The translations under genes were made by a program, and so were the position numbers. A DNA stretch of 16,451 nucleotides from Microbacteriaceae bacterium UBA4731 (GTDB lineage: Bacteria; Actinomycetota; Actinomycetes; Actinomycetales; Microbacteriaceae): contig DHJB01000065.1 in assembly GCA_002404115.1 (NCBI GenBank), positions 16,620 through 33,070 of the forward strand, written 5' to 3'. The notes below the pieces were generated by a model, which saw only the letters and a program-made list of their open reading frames with translations, had not been told where the DNA came from and made no database searches. Below, piece after piece: positions 8,820 to 16,451 of this stretch; positions within the stretch are counted from its first letter, which is position 1; each line of letters starts with the position of its first letter.

Positions 8820-8892
8820 ACACCGCGAACCCGCAGTTGTGGTCGTTATGAGATCCTCATAACAACCACAACTGCGGGTTCGCGGTGTTTTT
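8820..8892 (+). terminator. Very long hairpin terminator between convergent rbpA and pgl
   Basis: Bases 8820-8843 pair perfectly with 8865-8888 (24 bp). After one C/A mismatch (8844/8864), 8845-8852 (GTTATGAG) pairs with 8856-8863 (CTCATAAC) around a 3-nt loop. Five T's follow (8888-8892), giving an intrinsic terminator for rbpA. The structure lies 18 nt beyond the pgl stop on the other strand and may stop that transcript too, though no T-run exists in that direction. The stem is far longer than a terminator needs, so it may also be a dispersed palindromic repeat. Confidence 0.85.
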
Positions 8893-8906
8893 AGCGTGCC
8901 TGCCGG

Positions 8907-9677
8907 CTAGTAGTCGGGGGCGATGAGGTTCTCGGGAACCTCTGCCGCGGCCTCGCGGTCGACGAAGAAGACCGTGCGGCGCCGTCCCTTGATGCCGCCG
9001 ACCGGCACCTCGTCCCGGCTCGCACAGGCCAGGGCCAGCCCGAGAGCGGACGCCTTGTCAGCCCCGGCGAGGACCAGCCAGACGCGTTCGGAGGAGTTGA
9101 GGGCCGGGCGGGTGAGGCTCAGGCGCTCAGGCGGGGGCTTGGGCGAGTTGCGCACCGCGATGACGCTGGCCTCCGACTCACGGATGCCAGGCTGGTGCGG
9201 GAAGAGTGACGCGACATGCCCGTCAGGGCCGACGCCGAGGAACGTGATGTCGAACCGGGGGAGCGTCGAGCCCAACGGCGCTGCGGCGGCGAGCTCGTCC
9301 GCGTAACGAACGGCAGCGGCATCCAGATCGATGCCCTCATCGGATGCCGGGAACGGATGAACGTTGTCGCTGGGCACCTGGATGTGATCGAGAAGCGCCT
9401 CACGCGCCTGCCGGTCGTTGCGATCGGCGTCACCCTGGGGAATCCAGCGTTCGTCGCCCCACCAGAAGCTGACCTGCGACCAGTCGATGGTGTCACGCGC
9501 AGGGGACTCGTTGATCGCCGCGAGGACGCCGATTCCCACCGACCCGCCGGTCAGGACCACATGTGCCTCAGCCTGCTCGTGCAGGATGTCGACCATCTTG
9601 GTGATGAAACGCGCCGCTACCGAGGCCGCCAGGGCCTGCTTATCCGGGTGAACCAATACGCGTCGTGCATTTGTCAC
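8907..9677 (-). CDS. pgl: 6-phosphogluconolactonase
   Basis: Pgl (DevB/SOL family) hydrolyses 6-phosphogluconolactone to 6-phosphogluconate, the second step of the oxidative pentose phosphate pathway. The 256-aa protein shows the family motifs VLTGGSVGIGVL (41-52; usually SGGSTP), WWGDERWIP (72-80) and LGVGPDGHVASLFP (147-160) with the probable catalytic H154. It starts at GTG 9677, with GGAG seven nt upstream (9685-9688 on this strand). The start overlaps the opcA stop by 4 nt (GTGA), a classic coupling arrangement. It is the last gene of the tkt-tal-pgi-zwf-opcA-pgl operon and ends before the large convergent hairpin. The GGSV in place of GGST in the first motif is a mild variation. Confidence 0.94.
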   Translation of the reverse strand: MTNARRVLVHPDKQALAASVAARFITKMVDILHEQAEAHVVLTGGSVGIGVLAAINESPARDTIDWSQVSFWWGDERWIPQGDADRNDRQAREALLDHIQVPSDNVHPFPASDEGIDLDAAAVRYADELAAAAPLGSTLPRFDITFLGVGPDGHVASLFPHQPGIRESEASVIAVRNSPKPPPERLSLTRPALNSSERVWLVLAGADKASALGLALACASRDEVPVGGIKGRRRTVFFVDREAAAEVPENLIAPDY

Positions 9678-10654
9678 GTTCGAGCTCCGACCTTTTCTTC
9701 GACCACGTCGTCGAGTTGCGGCAAGCCGCGCGTGATGACTTCACCATACAGCTCATCGGGATCCAGCCGACGCAGCTCGTCGGACAGGCAATCGCGCAGG
9801 CTCCGCCGTTTGAGGGTGATGTCATGCACGGGCTGGCCCGGCTGGGTGAGGGTCGCAACCCCCGGAACGTCGCGCTCCAGCGAAATGACCCCCGACGCAC
9901 GGGTCAGGTGCACGCCGTGGATCCCGTTGGCCATCGGGCCGGAGGTGAGCTCGTAGGAGACCGGCACCTGCAGGGCGAGCTGTAGCCAGGCGGCGAGCAG
10001 GGTCGTCGACGGCGAATCCGCGGCGCCGGTGACCTGCGCGGCCGTGATCGTCTCGTAGGGCGGCTGGTCGAGGACCGCGGCGAGCTGGGCCCGCCACAGC
10101 GTGAGCCGCGTCCAGGCGAAGTCGGTGTCGCCGGGCTGGTACGTGCTGCAGATCCGCTGCAGTGCCGCCTGCGGGTCCGGCTGGGCGGACGCATCCGTGA
10201 TCCGACGGTACGCGATCCGGCCCAGGGGAGACTCGGCCGGAACAACCGGGGCCTCGCCGGGCCACCAGGCCACGACCGGAGCGTCAGGCAGCAGGAGCCC
10301 CATGACGAGGCTCTCCGGGTCGATGGCCGCGTCGCCGTAGGCGCGGAGCACGATGACCTCGCTCGCGCCGGCGTCGCCGCCGACCCTGATCTCGGCATCT
10401 ATCCGTGCGGGAGTGCGCTGCCCCGCCGCGGTGGCCACCGTGGTGGACACGACGATGACCCGCATGGGGTGCTCGCGCGACGCGTCGTTGGCGGCCTCGA
10501 TGGCCTCTTCCTCGTGGCCGAGGGTCGACGCGATGATGAGGGTCAGCACCCGCCCGAGAGCGACGGCGCCGCCCTCCTCACGGATCCTGACCAGGGCCTT
10601 GGAGATCTTGGATGTCGTTGTGTTCGGCAGATCGACGATCACGGGCGCCTCCAT
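9674..10654 (-). CDS. opcA: Glucose-6-phosphate dehydrogenase assembly protein OpcA
   Basis: OpcA is needed for active G6P dehydrogenase in cyanobacteria and actinobacteria, acting as an allosteric or assembly partner of Zwf. The 326-aa product starts MEAPVIVDLPNTTTSKISKALVRIREEGGAVALGRVLTLII. It has the family's VVAWWPGEAPV segment (about 148-158), DFAWTRLTLWRAQLAAVLD and a C-terminal half ending in RRLDPDELYGEVI. It has no known catalytic motif. The ATG at 10654 overlaps the 3' end of zwf by 16 nt, and its own stop overlaps pgl by 4 nt, so the three oxidative-branch genes should be made in fixed proportion. The position directly after zwf is the family's usual one and confirms the call. Confidence 0.94.
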   Translation of the reverse strand: MEAPVIVDLPNTTTSKISKALVRIREEGGAVALGRVLTLIIASTLGHEEEAIEAANDASREHPMRVIVVSTTVATAAGQRTPARIDAEIRVGGDAGASEVIVLRAYGDAAIDPESLVMGLLLPDAPVVAWWPGEAPVVPAESPLGRIAYRRITDASAQPDPQAALQRICSTYQPGDTDFAWTRLTLWRAQLAAVLDQPPYETITAAQVTGAADSPSTTLLAAWLQLALQVPVSYELTSGPMANGIHGVHLTRASGVISLERDVPGVATLTQPGQPVHDITLKRRSLRDCLSDELRRLDPDELYGEVITRGLPQLDDVVEEKVGART

Positions 10655-12180
10655 TTCCGGCCGTCGCGAGACAGCAATTCGTCAGCGGATTCCGGGCCCC
10701 AGGTTCCCGGACGGTATTGTTTGGGCTGTCCCTGTTTGGCCCAGAACTCCTCGATCGGGTCGAGGATCTTCCAGGACAGTTCGACCTCTTCGTGGCGGGG
10801 GAACAGCGGCGGGTCGCCGAGGAGCACGTCCAGGATCAGGCGCTCGTAGGCCTCAGGGCTGGCCTCGGTGAACGCATGACCGTAGCCGAAGTCCATGGTG
10901 ACGTCGCGCACCTGCATGCCAACGCCGGGAACCTTGGAGCCGAAACGGATCGTGACGCCCTCGTCCGGCTGCACGCGAATGACGAGCGCGTTCTGTCCGA
11001 GCGCAGCCGTGTGGCTCTCGGCGAAGAGGTACTGCGGCGCGCGTTTGAACACCACTGCGATCTCGGTGACGCGCCTGCCGAGGCGCTTGCCGGCGCGCAG
11101 GTAGAACGGAACGCCTGACCACCGGCGGGTGTCGATCGTGAGCCGGAGCGCCGCGTAGGTTTCGGTCAGCGACTCCGGGTTCATGCCGTCCTCTTCGAGG
11201 AAGCCGAGCACCTTTTCGCCGCCCTGCCAGCCGCCGGAGTACTGCCCGCGTGCCGTTCCTTCGCTGAGGTCCTCCGGGAGGCGAACCGAAGCGAGCACCT
11301 TCTCCTTCTCGGTTCGCAGATCCGCCGCGTTGAAGGAGATGGGCTCCTCCATCGCGGTCAGCGCGAGGAGCTGGAGCAGGTGGTTCTGGATGACGTCGCG
11401 CGCGGCGCCGATCCCGTCGTAGTAGCCGGCCCGGCCACCCACTCCGATGTCTTCCGCCATGGTGATCTGCACGTGGTCCACGTAGTTGGCGTTCCAGATC
11501 GGTTCGTACAGCTGGTTGGCGAAACGCAGGGCCAGGATGTTCTGCACCGTTTCCTTGCCCAGGTAGTGGTCGATCCGGAAGACCGAGTCGGCCGGGAAAA
11601 CCGACTCGACGACGTCGTTGAGTTCACGAGCCGTCTTCAGGTCGCTGCCGAAGGGCTTCTCGATGACGACGCGCCGCCACTGGCCGGCTTTCTGCTCGGC
11701 GAGGCCGGAGCGACGCAGCTGCTCGGTGACCTGCGGGAACGCTTTCGGCGGGATCGACAGGTAGAACGCGTGGTTGCCCATCGTGCCGCGTTCCCGGTCG
11801 AGTTCCTCGATCGTCTCCTTGAGGAGCTCGAACGCCTTGTCGTCGTCGAACGTGCCGGGCACGAAACGGATGCCTTCGGCCAGCTGGGCCCAGACATCCT
11901 CGTGGAATTCGGTGCGCGCGTATTCCTTCACCGCGTCATGCACGACCTGCATGAAGTCCTCGTTGTCCCAGTCGCGCCGCGCGAATCCGACCAGGGCGAA
12001 CCCCGGCGGAAGCAGGCCGCGGTTGGCCAGGTCGTAGACGGCTGGCATGAGTTTCTTCCGCGAGAGGTCGCCCGTCACGCCAAAGATGACGAGGCTGCTG
12101 GGCCCCGCGATCCGGTTCAGGCGGTAGTCGGACGGCGATCGCAGCGGATTGAACTCCGGGGTGATTTCCACCGGGGACAT
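10639..12180 (-). CDS. zwf: Glucose-6-phosphate 1-dehydrogenase
   Basis: Zwf oxidises glucose-6-phosphate to 6-phosphogluconolactone with NADP+, the entry and main control point of the oxidative pentose phosphate pathway. The 513-aa protein has the dinucleotide fingerprint GVTGDLSRKKL (34-44), EKPFG (174-178) and the active-site RIDHYLGKE (202-210) with D204, H205 and K209. Family blocks YVDHVQITMAEDIGVGGRAGYYDGIGAARDV and PFYLRAGKRL follow. It starts at ATG 12180 with AAGGAG only four nt upstream. The gap from pgi is 24 nt and the 3' end overlaps opcA, so it is an internal operon gene with no room for its own promoter in the gap. Identity is certain. Confidence 0.98.
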   Translation of the reverse strand: MSPVEITPEFNPLRSPSDYRLNRIAGPSSLVIFGVTGDLSRKKLMPAVYDLANRGLLPPGFALVGFARRDWDNEDFMQVVHDAVKEYARTEFHEDVWAQLAEGIRFVPGTFDDDKAFELLKETIEELDRERGTMGNHAFYLSIPPKAFPQVTEQLRRSGLAEQKAGQWRRVVIEKPFGSDLKTARELNDVVESVFPADSVFRIDHYLGKETVQNILALRFANQLYEPIWNANYVDHVQITMAEDIGVGGRAGYYDGIGAARDVIQNHLLQLLALTAMEEPISFNAADLRTEKEKVLASVRLPEDLSEGTARGQYSGGWQGGEKVLGFLEEDGMNPESLTETYAALRLTIDTRRWSGVPFYLRAGKRLGRRVTEIAVVFKRAPQYLFAESHTAALGQNALVIRVQPDEGVTIRFGSKVPGVGMQVRDVTMDFGYGHAFTEASPEAYERLILDVLLGDPPLFPRHEEVELSWKILDPIEEFWAKQGQPKQYRPGTWGPESADELLSRDGRKWRRP

Positions 12181-12204
12181 GCGGCTCCTTAAAGGTTCTG
12201 GCGC

Positions 12205-13812
12205 TCAGCGCAGGGCGGCGAACAACGTGGCGACGTTCGCAGCAGGCTGGGTCAGGGTGAGAGTGAGGACCGGACGACCGGCCTCGGCGAGCACGCTGGC
12301 GTCTCCGCTGGCCTGGGCCTGGATGAGTTCACCGAAGGTGAACGGACGGCCCGGGATGTCGAGATCTTCCGCCGGTGTGGCGAGGATCTGAAGGAAGACA
12401 CCGGTGGCCGGTCCGCCCTTGTGGAACTGGCCGGTGGAGTGCAGGAACCGAGGACCCCAGCCGAAGGTGACCGGGCGCTTGGACAGCGACGCGAGCAGGT
12501 TGCGGATCTCGGCGAGCTCCGGCAGTGCCAGGCGGTCCACGTAGGCCTGCACGGCCACGTAGCCGTCAGGCCCCAGCTCTTCGAGAAGGGCATCGATCGC
12601 GGACGCGAGGTCGCTGGCGGCGCCGATCACGTGCGGGGTGCCGCGAACCTCGATGCCGTCGGAGATGAACGCCGCGGGTTCCGGTTCAGGCTGCGCGTCG
12701 AGCAGGCCACGGGATGCGATCTTTGCGGATTCGACGTCGGGCTGGTCGAACGGGTTGATCCCGAGCAGCCGTCCGGCGACAACCGTCGCGTACTCCCAGA
12801 CCATGAACTGCGCGCCGAGCGTTCCGCTCACGCGGATCTCATCGGCGCCCTCGTGCGGGGCGAAGAGGTGCTGGCCGGCGTCGTCGACGAGGCGCACGAG
12901 CTGCACGTCCGGCAGGGTCTCGCGGAGTTCCGGCGCATCGAGTTCGAGGACGACGGGCAGGATGCCGGTGCCCTTCTTGCCCGTGGACTCGGCGATCAGC
13001 TGTTCGACCCAGTCGGGGAACCCGACGATGTGCGTGCCGTCGGCGACGATGGCCAGCTTGTCCCGCCGGGGGCTGGCCGCGGCGATGGCCGCACCGAGCA
13101 CGAGGCCGGGGTTCTCCGGGGAGTCGACGGCCAGGCTGACCGAGATGGACTCGGCCTCGTCGAGGAGCTGCCCGATGTCGGCGCCGGCGAGTCCGGACGG
13201 CACGAGGCCGAACGCAGTGAGCGCCGAGTAGCGTCCGCCGACGGTCGGGTCGGCGTTGAACACGCGGTAGCCGGCCTCACGGGCGGATGCCTCGAGCGGC
13301 GAGCCTGGGTCGGTCACGACGATGATCCGCTCGGCCGGGTCGATGCCGGCGGCCAGGAAGGCCCGCTCGAAGACGCGGCGCTGGCTGTCGGTTTCGACGG
13401 TCGAACCGGATTTGGACGACACCACGAGGGCGGTTGCCTCGAGGCGGTCGTTGAGCGCGGCGAGGACCTGGCCGGGGTCGGTCGAGTCGAGCACGGTGAG
13501 TTCAACACCGGCCGTGCGCGTGATGACCTCCGGCGCCAGCGAGGAGCCGCCCATGCCCGCGAGGGCGATGTGGGAGACGCCCGCGGCGTGGAGGGACTCG
13601 CGGAGCGCGAGGATCTCGGCGACGAGGGGACGCGAGATGGCGACCGACTCGGTCCAGCCGAGTCGCTTCGACGCCTCTTCTTCGGCCTCCGGGCCCCAGA
13701 GGGCAGGGTCGAGGGCCGTGATGCCGGAGGCGACGAGGTCGGCCACCAGGGTGGGCACTGCGGTGCGGACGGCGTCGGCCGCCGCACCGCTCACCGAGAT
13801 CCGAAAGCTCAC
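12205..13812 (-). CDS. pgi: Glucose-6-phosphate isomerase (type associated with transaldolase)
   Basis: Pgi interconverts glucose-6-phosphate and fructose-6-phosphate. The 535-aa product carries two SIS sugar-isomerase folds: [13 protein letters not shown] (84-96) and [12 protein letters not shown] (130-141), then the PGI signature [13 protein letters not shown] (191-203). Near the C-terminus [16 protein letters not shown] (about 453-468) fits the second PGI signature. It resembles the divergent bacterial Pgi that in some species is fused to transaldolase rather than the E. coli enzyme. Here it is separate but starts at GTG 13812 inside the tal stop (4-nt GTGA overlap). Its place between tal and zwf puts the isomerase in the pentose phosphate operon, where it would recycle fructose-6-phosphate to G6P. 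Whether another pgi exists elsewhere is unknown. Confidence 0.94.
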   Translation of the reverse strand: MSFRISVSGAAADAVRTAVPTLVADLVASGITALDPALWGPEAEEEASKRLGWTESVAISRPLVAEILALRESLHAAGVSHIALAGMGGSSLAPEVITRTAGVELTVLDSTDPGQVLAALNDRLEATALVVSSKSGSTVETDSQRRVFERAFLAAGIDPAERIIVVTDPGSPLEASAREAGYRVFNADPTVGGRYSALTAFGLVPSGLAGADIGQLLDEAESISVSLAVDSPENPGLVLGAAIAAASPRRDKLAIVADGTHIVGFPDWVEQLIAESTGKKGTGILPVVLELDAPELRETLPDVQLVRLVDDAGQHLFAPHEGADEIRVSGTLGAQFMVWEYATVVAGRLLGINPFDQPDVESAKIASRGLLDAQPEPEPAAFISDGIEVRGTPHVIGAASDLASAIDALLEELGPDGYVAVQAYVDRLALPELAEIRNLLASLSKRPVTFGWGPRFLHSTGQFHKGGPATGVFLQILATPAEDLDIPGRPFTFGELIQAQASGDASVLAEAGRPVLTLTLTQPAANVATLFAALR

Positions 13813-14936
13813 CGGGTGACCGGAGCCTTGGCTGCGTCAAGCGCGACGGTGACCGTGTCCAGCAGTTCGTTCCAGGACACGATGAACTTCGAGACACCCT
13901 CGGCCTCGAGCACCTGGGTGGCGTCGTCGTAGGAGACGCCCTGGGCGGCCAGCGCGTCGAGCACGGCGTTCGCGTCGTCGTAGAACCCGGTGATCGTGTC
14001 TCCGGTGATGACGCCGTGGTCGAGGGTTGCCTCGAGGGTCTTCTCCGGCATGGTGTTGACGACCTCGGGCGCGACCAGTTCGGTCACGTAGAGGGTGTCG
14101 GGCAGGTTCGGGTCCTTGACACCGGTCGAGGCCCACAGCGGGCGCTGCTTGTTGGCTCCGGCGGCGAGGAGAACCTTCGCGCGCTCGGTTGCGAAGGCCT
14201 GCTCGTAGACCTGGTAGGCCAGGCGGGCGTTGGCGACGCCGGCCTTGCTCTTGAGGGCGAGTGCCTCATCCGTGCCGATGGCGACCAGGCGCTTGTCGAT
14301 CTCGGTGTCGACGCGTGACACGAAGAACGATGCGACCGAGTGGATGGTGGAGATGTCGATGCCGGCGGCCCGGGCCTTCTCCAGGCCGGTCAGGTACGCG
14401 TTGATGACCTGGCGGTGACGTTCGAGGCTGAAGATGAGCGTGACGTTGACGCTGATGCCGGCCGCGATGGTCTCGGCGATGGCCTCGAGCCCTTCGACGG
14501 TAGCCGGGATCTTGATCAGGGCGTTCGGGCGGTCGACCTTGGCCCACAGCTGCTTGGCGGCAGCGATCGTGCCGGCGGCGTCGTGGGCGAGGGTGGGCTC
14601 GACCTCGATCGAGACCCGGCCGTCGAAGCCGTTCGTGCGGTCGTAGATCGGACGGAACAGGTCGCTGGCCGCGGTGACATCATCCGTGGTGATTTCGAAG
14701 ACAGCGGCGTGCAGGTTCGTGTGGGCGGCGGCGAGCAACGCGACCTGCTCTGCGTAGGCTTCGCCCTTGCTGAGCGCGCCGGCGAAGATGGTCGGGTTCG
14801 TCGTGACGCCGACGACGTTCTTGTCGTCGATGAGCTTCTGGAGCCCGCCGGAGGTGATGCGTTGACGGGACAGGTCGTCCAGCCAGATGCTGACGCCGGC
14901 AGCGGAAAGCTGGGCGAGGGGAGTGTTCTCAGTCAT
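13809..14936 (-). CDS. tal: Transaldolase
   Basis: Transaldolase moves a dihydroxyacetone unit between sedoheptulose-7-phosphate and glyceraldehyde-3-phosphate in the non-oxidative pentose phosphate pathway. From ATG 14936 the protein is 375 aa, the size of the long actinobacterial/cyanobacterial type. It shows SIWLDDLSR (16-24; D20), GVTTNPTIF (43-51), VSIEVEP (108-114) and the Schiff-base lysine K142 in NALIKIPAT. The frame continues upstream to a TTG at 14963, which would add nine residues. The ATG is preferred because an ideal AGGAG (14945-14949 on this strand) sits eight nt before it and would lie inside the longer version. tkt ends 42 nt upstream, and the stop overlaps pgi by 4 nt. Confidence 0.97.
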   Translation of the reverse strand: MTENTPLAQLSAAGVSIWLDDLSRQRITSGGLQKLIDDKNVVGVTTNPTIFAGALSKGEAYAEQVALLAAAHTNLHAAVFEITTDDVTAASDLFRPIYDRTNGFDGRVSIEVEPTLAHDAAGTIAAAKQLWAKVDRPNALIKIPATVEGLEAIAETIAAGISVNVTLIFSLERHRQVINAYLTGLEKARAAGIDISTIHSVASFFVSRVDTEIDKRLVAIGTDEALALKSKAGVANARLAYQVYEQAFATERAKVLLAAGANKQRPLWASTGVKDPNLPDTLYVTELVAPEVVNTMPEKTLEATLDHGVITGDTITGFYDDANAVLDALAAQGVSYDDATQVLEAEGVSKFIVSWNELLDTVTVALDAAKAPVTR

Positions 14937-14944
14937 GTTTTTTT

Positions 14945-14949
14945 CTCCT
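14945..14949 (-). promoter_or_regulatory. Shine-Dalgarno that fixes the tal start at ATG 14936
   Basis: On the minus strand AGGAG is followed by a mostly A spacer of 8 nt and then ATG. This makes the ATG the likely start rather than the in-frame TTG at 14963. Confidence 0.7.
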
Positions 14950-14978
14950 GTGTTTTCGATCAAGATCTGTGGCGCGGC

Positions 14979-16451
14979 TCAGAGGGCCGCGATGGATTCC
15001 TTGGCGGCGGCGACCACGGCTTCCGTGGTGATGCCGAATTTGCGGAACAAGGTCTTGTAGTCGGCCGAGGCACCGAAGTGTTCGATCGAAATGCTGCGAC
15101 CGCGGTCGCCGACATAGCTATTCCACGTCAACGCAATTCCGGCCTCAACCGATACCCGCGCGGTGACGGATTTCGGCAAAACGGATTCGCGGTACTCCGG
15201 GGACTGCTCCTGGAACCACTCGAGGCTGGGTGCGGACACGACGCGGGCGTTGATGCCGTCGGCCTTGAGCTGCTCGCGGGCGTCGATGGCCAGCTGCACC
15301 TCTGAGCCCGTGCCGATCAGGATCACGTCGGGCGTGCCCCCGACGGCTTCGGCCAGGATGTAGGCGCCCTTCGCGACGTTCTTCGCCGAGGCGAAGGTGT
15401 CACCGGATGCTTCGCCGTCGCCGCGCTCGAACACGGGGATGTTCTGGCGGGTGAGCACGATCCCGGCGGGGCCCTGGCGGCGTTCGAGGATCGTCTTCCA
15501 GGCCCAGGCGACCTCGTTCGCGTCGCCGGGGCGCACGACGTCGAGGCCGGGGATCGCCCGCAGCGAAGCGAGCTGCTCGATTGGCTGGTGGGTCGGGCCG
15601 TCTTCGCCGAGTGCGACGGAGTCGTGCGTCCAGACGAAGATCGACGGCGACTGCATCAGGGCCGCCAGGCGAACCGCCGGACGCATGTAGTCGCTGAAGA
15701 TGAGGAACGTTCCGCCGAAGGGACGCGTGTTGCCGTGCAGGACGATGCCGTTGAGGATGGCCGCCATGGCGTGCTCGCGGATGCCGAAGTGCAGCACGCG
15801 GCCGTACTCGTTTCCGGTCCACTCGTGGGTGGAGTGCTCGCTCGGAACGAACGACGCCGCACCGGCGATGGTGGTGTTGTTCGATTCGGCGAGGTCGGCA
15901 GAGCCGCCCCACAGCTCGGGGATGACCGGGCCAAGTGCGCTGAGCACCTTGCCGGAGGCGGCGCGGGTCGACACCTCGGTGCCGGCTTCAAAGACCGGAA
16001 GGGCCTCGTCGACGCCGTCGGGCAGGTCTCCGGAGAGCACCCGGTCGAGCAGCTTCTTCCGCTCCGGGTTCGCCGCAGCCCAGGCGTTGAACTGCTCGTC
16101 CCACTCGGCGTGCGCCAGGGCGCCGCGGTCGAGGGCCTTGCGGGTGTGGGCGATGACGTCGTCGGCGACGTCGAAGTTCTTCTCCGGGTCAAAGCCCAGC
16201 ACGGACTTCACCGCGGCGAGTTCCTCTTCGCCGAGCGCGGACCCGTGGATCTTGCCGGTGTTCTGCTTCTTCGGGCTCGGCCAGCCGATGATGGTCTTCA
16301 GGATGATCAGCGACGGCTTGTCGGTGACGCCCTGGGCAGCCTCGATCGCGTCGTTGAGGGCGGCAATGTCTTCGACGTAGACGCCCGTCTTCTTCCAGTC
16401 GACCGTCTGGACGTGCCAGTTGTATGCGTCGTAGCGCTTGGCGACATCCTC
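14979..16451 (-). CDS. tkt: Transketolase, C-terminal two-thirds (5' end outside window)
   Basis: Transketolase is a thiamine-diphosphate enzyme that moves two-carbon units between ketoses and aldoses. The frame is open on the minus strand from the window edge (EDVAKRYDAYNWHVQTVD...) to TGA at 14979-14981, about 490 codons; roughly the first 200 are missing. Visible are the conserved His in NTGKIHGSALG, the pyrimidine-binding domain (WGGSADLAESNNT), and GIREHAMAAI with the catalytic Glu that activates the cofactor. Also present are THDSVALGEDGPTHQPIEQLASLRAIP and the C-terminal domain ending SADYKTLFRKFGITTEAVV. An internal methionine at 16211 is not the start, because homology continues upstream. 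It is the first visible gene of the operon; any operon promoter must lie beyond the window or upstream of tkt. Confidence 0.97.
   Translation of the reverse strand, partial: EDVAKRYDAYNWHVQTVDWKKTGVYVEDIAALNDAIEAAQGVTDKPSLIILKTIIGWPSPKKQNTGKIHGSALGEEELAAVKSVLGFDPEKNFDVADDVIAHTRKALDRGALAHAEWDEQFNAWAAANPERKKLLDRVLSGDLPDGVDEALPVFEAGTEVSTRAASGKVLSALGPVIPELWGGSADLAESNNTTIAGAASFVPSEHSTHEWTGNEYGRVLHFGIREHAMAAILNGIVLHGNTRPFGGTFLIFSDYMRPAVRLAALMQSPSIFVWTHDSVALGEDGPTHQPIEQLASLRAIPGLDVVRPGDANEVAWAWKTILERRQGPAGIVLTRQNIPVFERGDGEASGDTFASAKNVAKGAYILAEAVGGTPDVILIGTGSEVQLAIDAREQLKADGINARVVSAPSLEWFQEQSPEYRESVLPKSVTARVSVEAGIALTWNSYVGDRGRSISIEHFGASADYKTLFRKFGITTEAVVAAAKESIAAL

Noticed and set aside
8820..8888. 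CRISPR repeat or IS end as an explanation of the long hairpin
   Set aside because: There is only one copy in the window, no spacer pattern and no transposase or target duplication nearby; kept as a terminator with possible repeat-family origin.
11380..12192. A 270-codon plus-strand open frame opposite zwf
   Set aside because: Shadow of zwf, low complexity, no family resemblance and no start signal.
12421..13932. A 503-codon open frame on the plus strand opposite pgi and tal
   Set aside because: It is antisense to two clear enzymes, has no ribosome site or known domain, and its composition (rich in R, G, D, E, V) is what high-GC codon bias produces in a shadow frame.
14937..14963. A longer transaldolase from TTG 14963
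   Set aside because: Its extra codons contain the strong AGGAG that serves ATG 14936, and the added residues do not look like a transaldolase N-terminus.

Overview
The window comes from a high-GC actinobacterial chromosome. Gene order, the actinobacteria-specific proteins WhiA, RbpA and OpcA, and the frequent GTG and TTG starts all fit. A Microbacteriaceae-type organism (Leifsonia/Cryobacterium/Salinibacterium-like) is the best guess, but this rests on remembered gene order and protein similarity, not on a search. The whole window is densely coding chromosomal core. No stretch over 300 bases lacks a gene, and I see no transposase, phage gene, CRISPR array, tRNA or rRNA.

Left part, plus strand (1-8812). 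The 3' end of uvrA is followed closely by uvrC, which gives two of the nucleotide excision repair proteins. Next come rapZ (P-loop nucleotide-binding protein) and whiA (sporulation/cell-division regulator family). The yvcK gene that usually separates these two in other actinobacteria is absent. sodA (Mn-type superoxide dismutase) follows, then a compact lower-glycolysis cluster, gap-pgk-tpiA, closed by a stem-loop. secG (Sec translocon subunit) and rbpA (RNA polymerase-binding protein) complete this arm. secG has its own promoter with a perfect -10 hexamer, placed directly against the tpiA terminator.

Right part, minus strand (16451-8907). This is a pentose-phosphate operon in transcription order tkt (5' end outside the window), tal, pgi, zwf, opcA, pgl. 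Gene borders are 24-42 nt gaps or short overlaps, including two 4-nt GTGA overlaps, so it looks like one transcript. It provides G6P isomerase, the oxidative branch (G6P dehydrogenase with its OpcA partner, then lactonase) and both non-oxidative enzymes. It feeds triose phosphates into the convergent gap-pgk-tpiA cluster.

The two arms converge at 8813-8906. This gap holds an unusually long, nearly perfect 69-nt hairpin followed by five T's, the most striking non-coding structure in the window. Other small non-coding signals are a 16-17 nt quasi-repeat between secG and rbpA, a short hairpin in the gap leader, and a -10-like box before sodA. I did not find a previously undescribed multi-gene system; the points worth following up are local and mostly regulatory.
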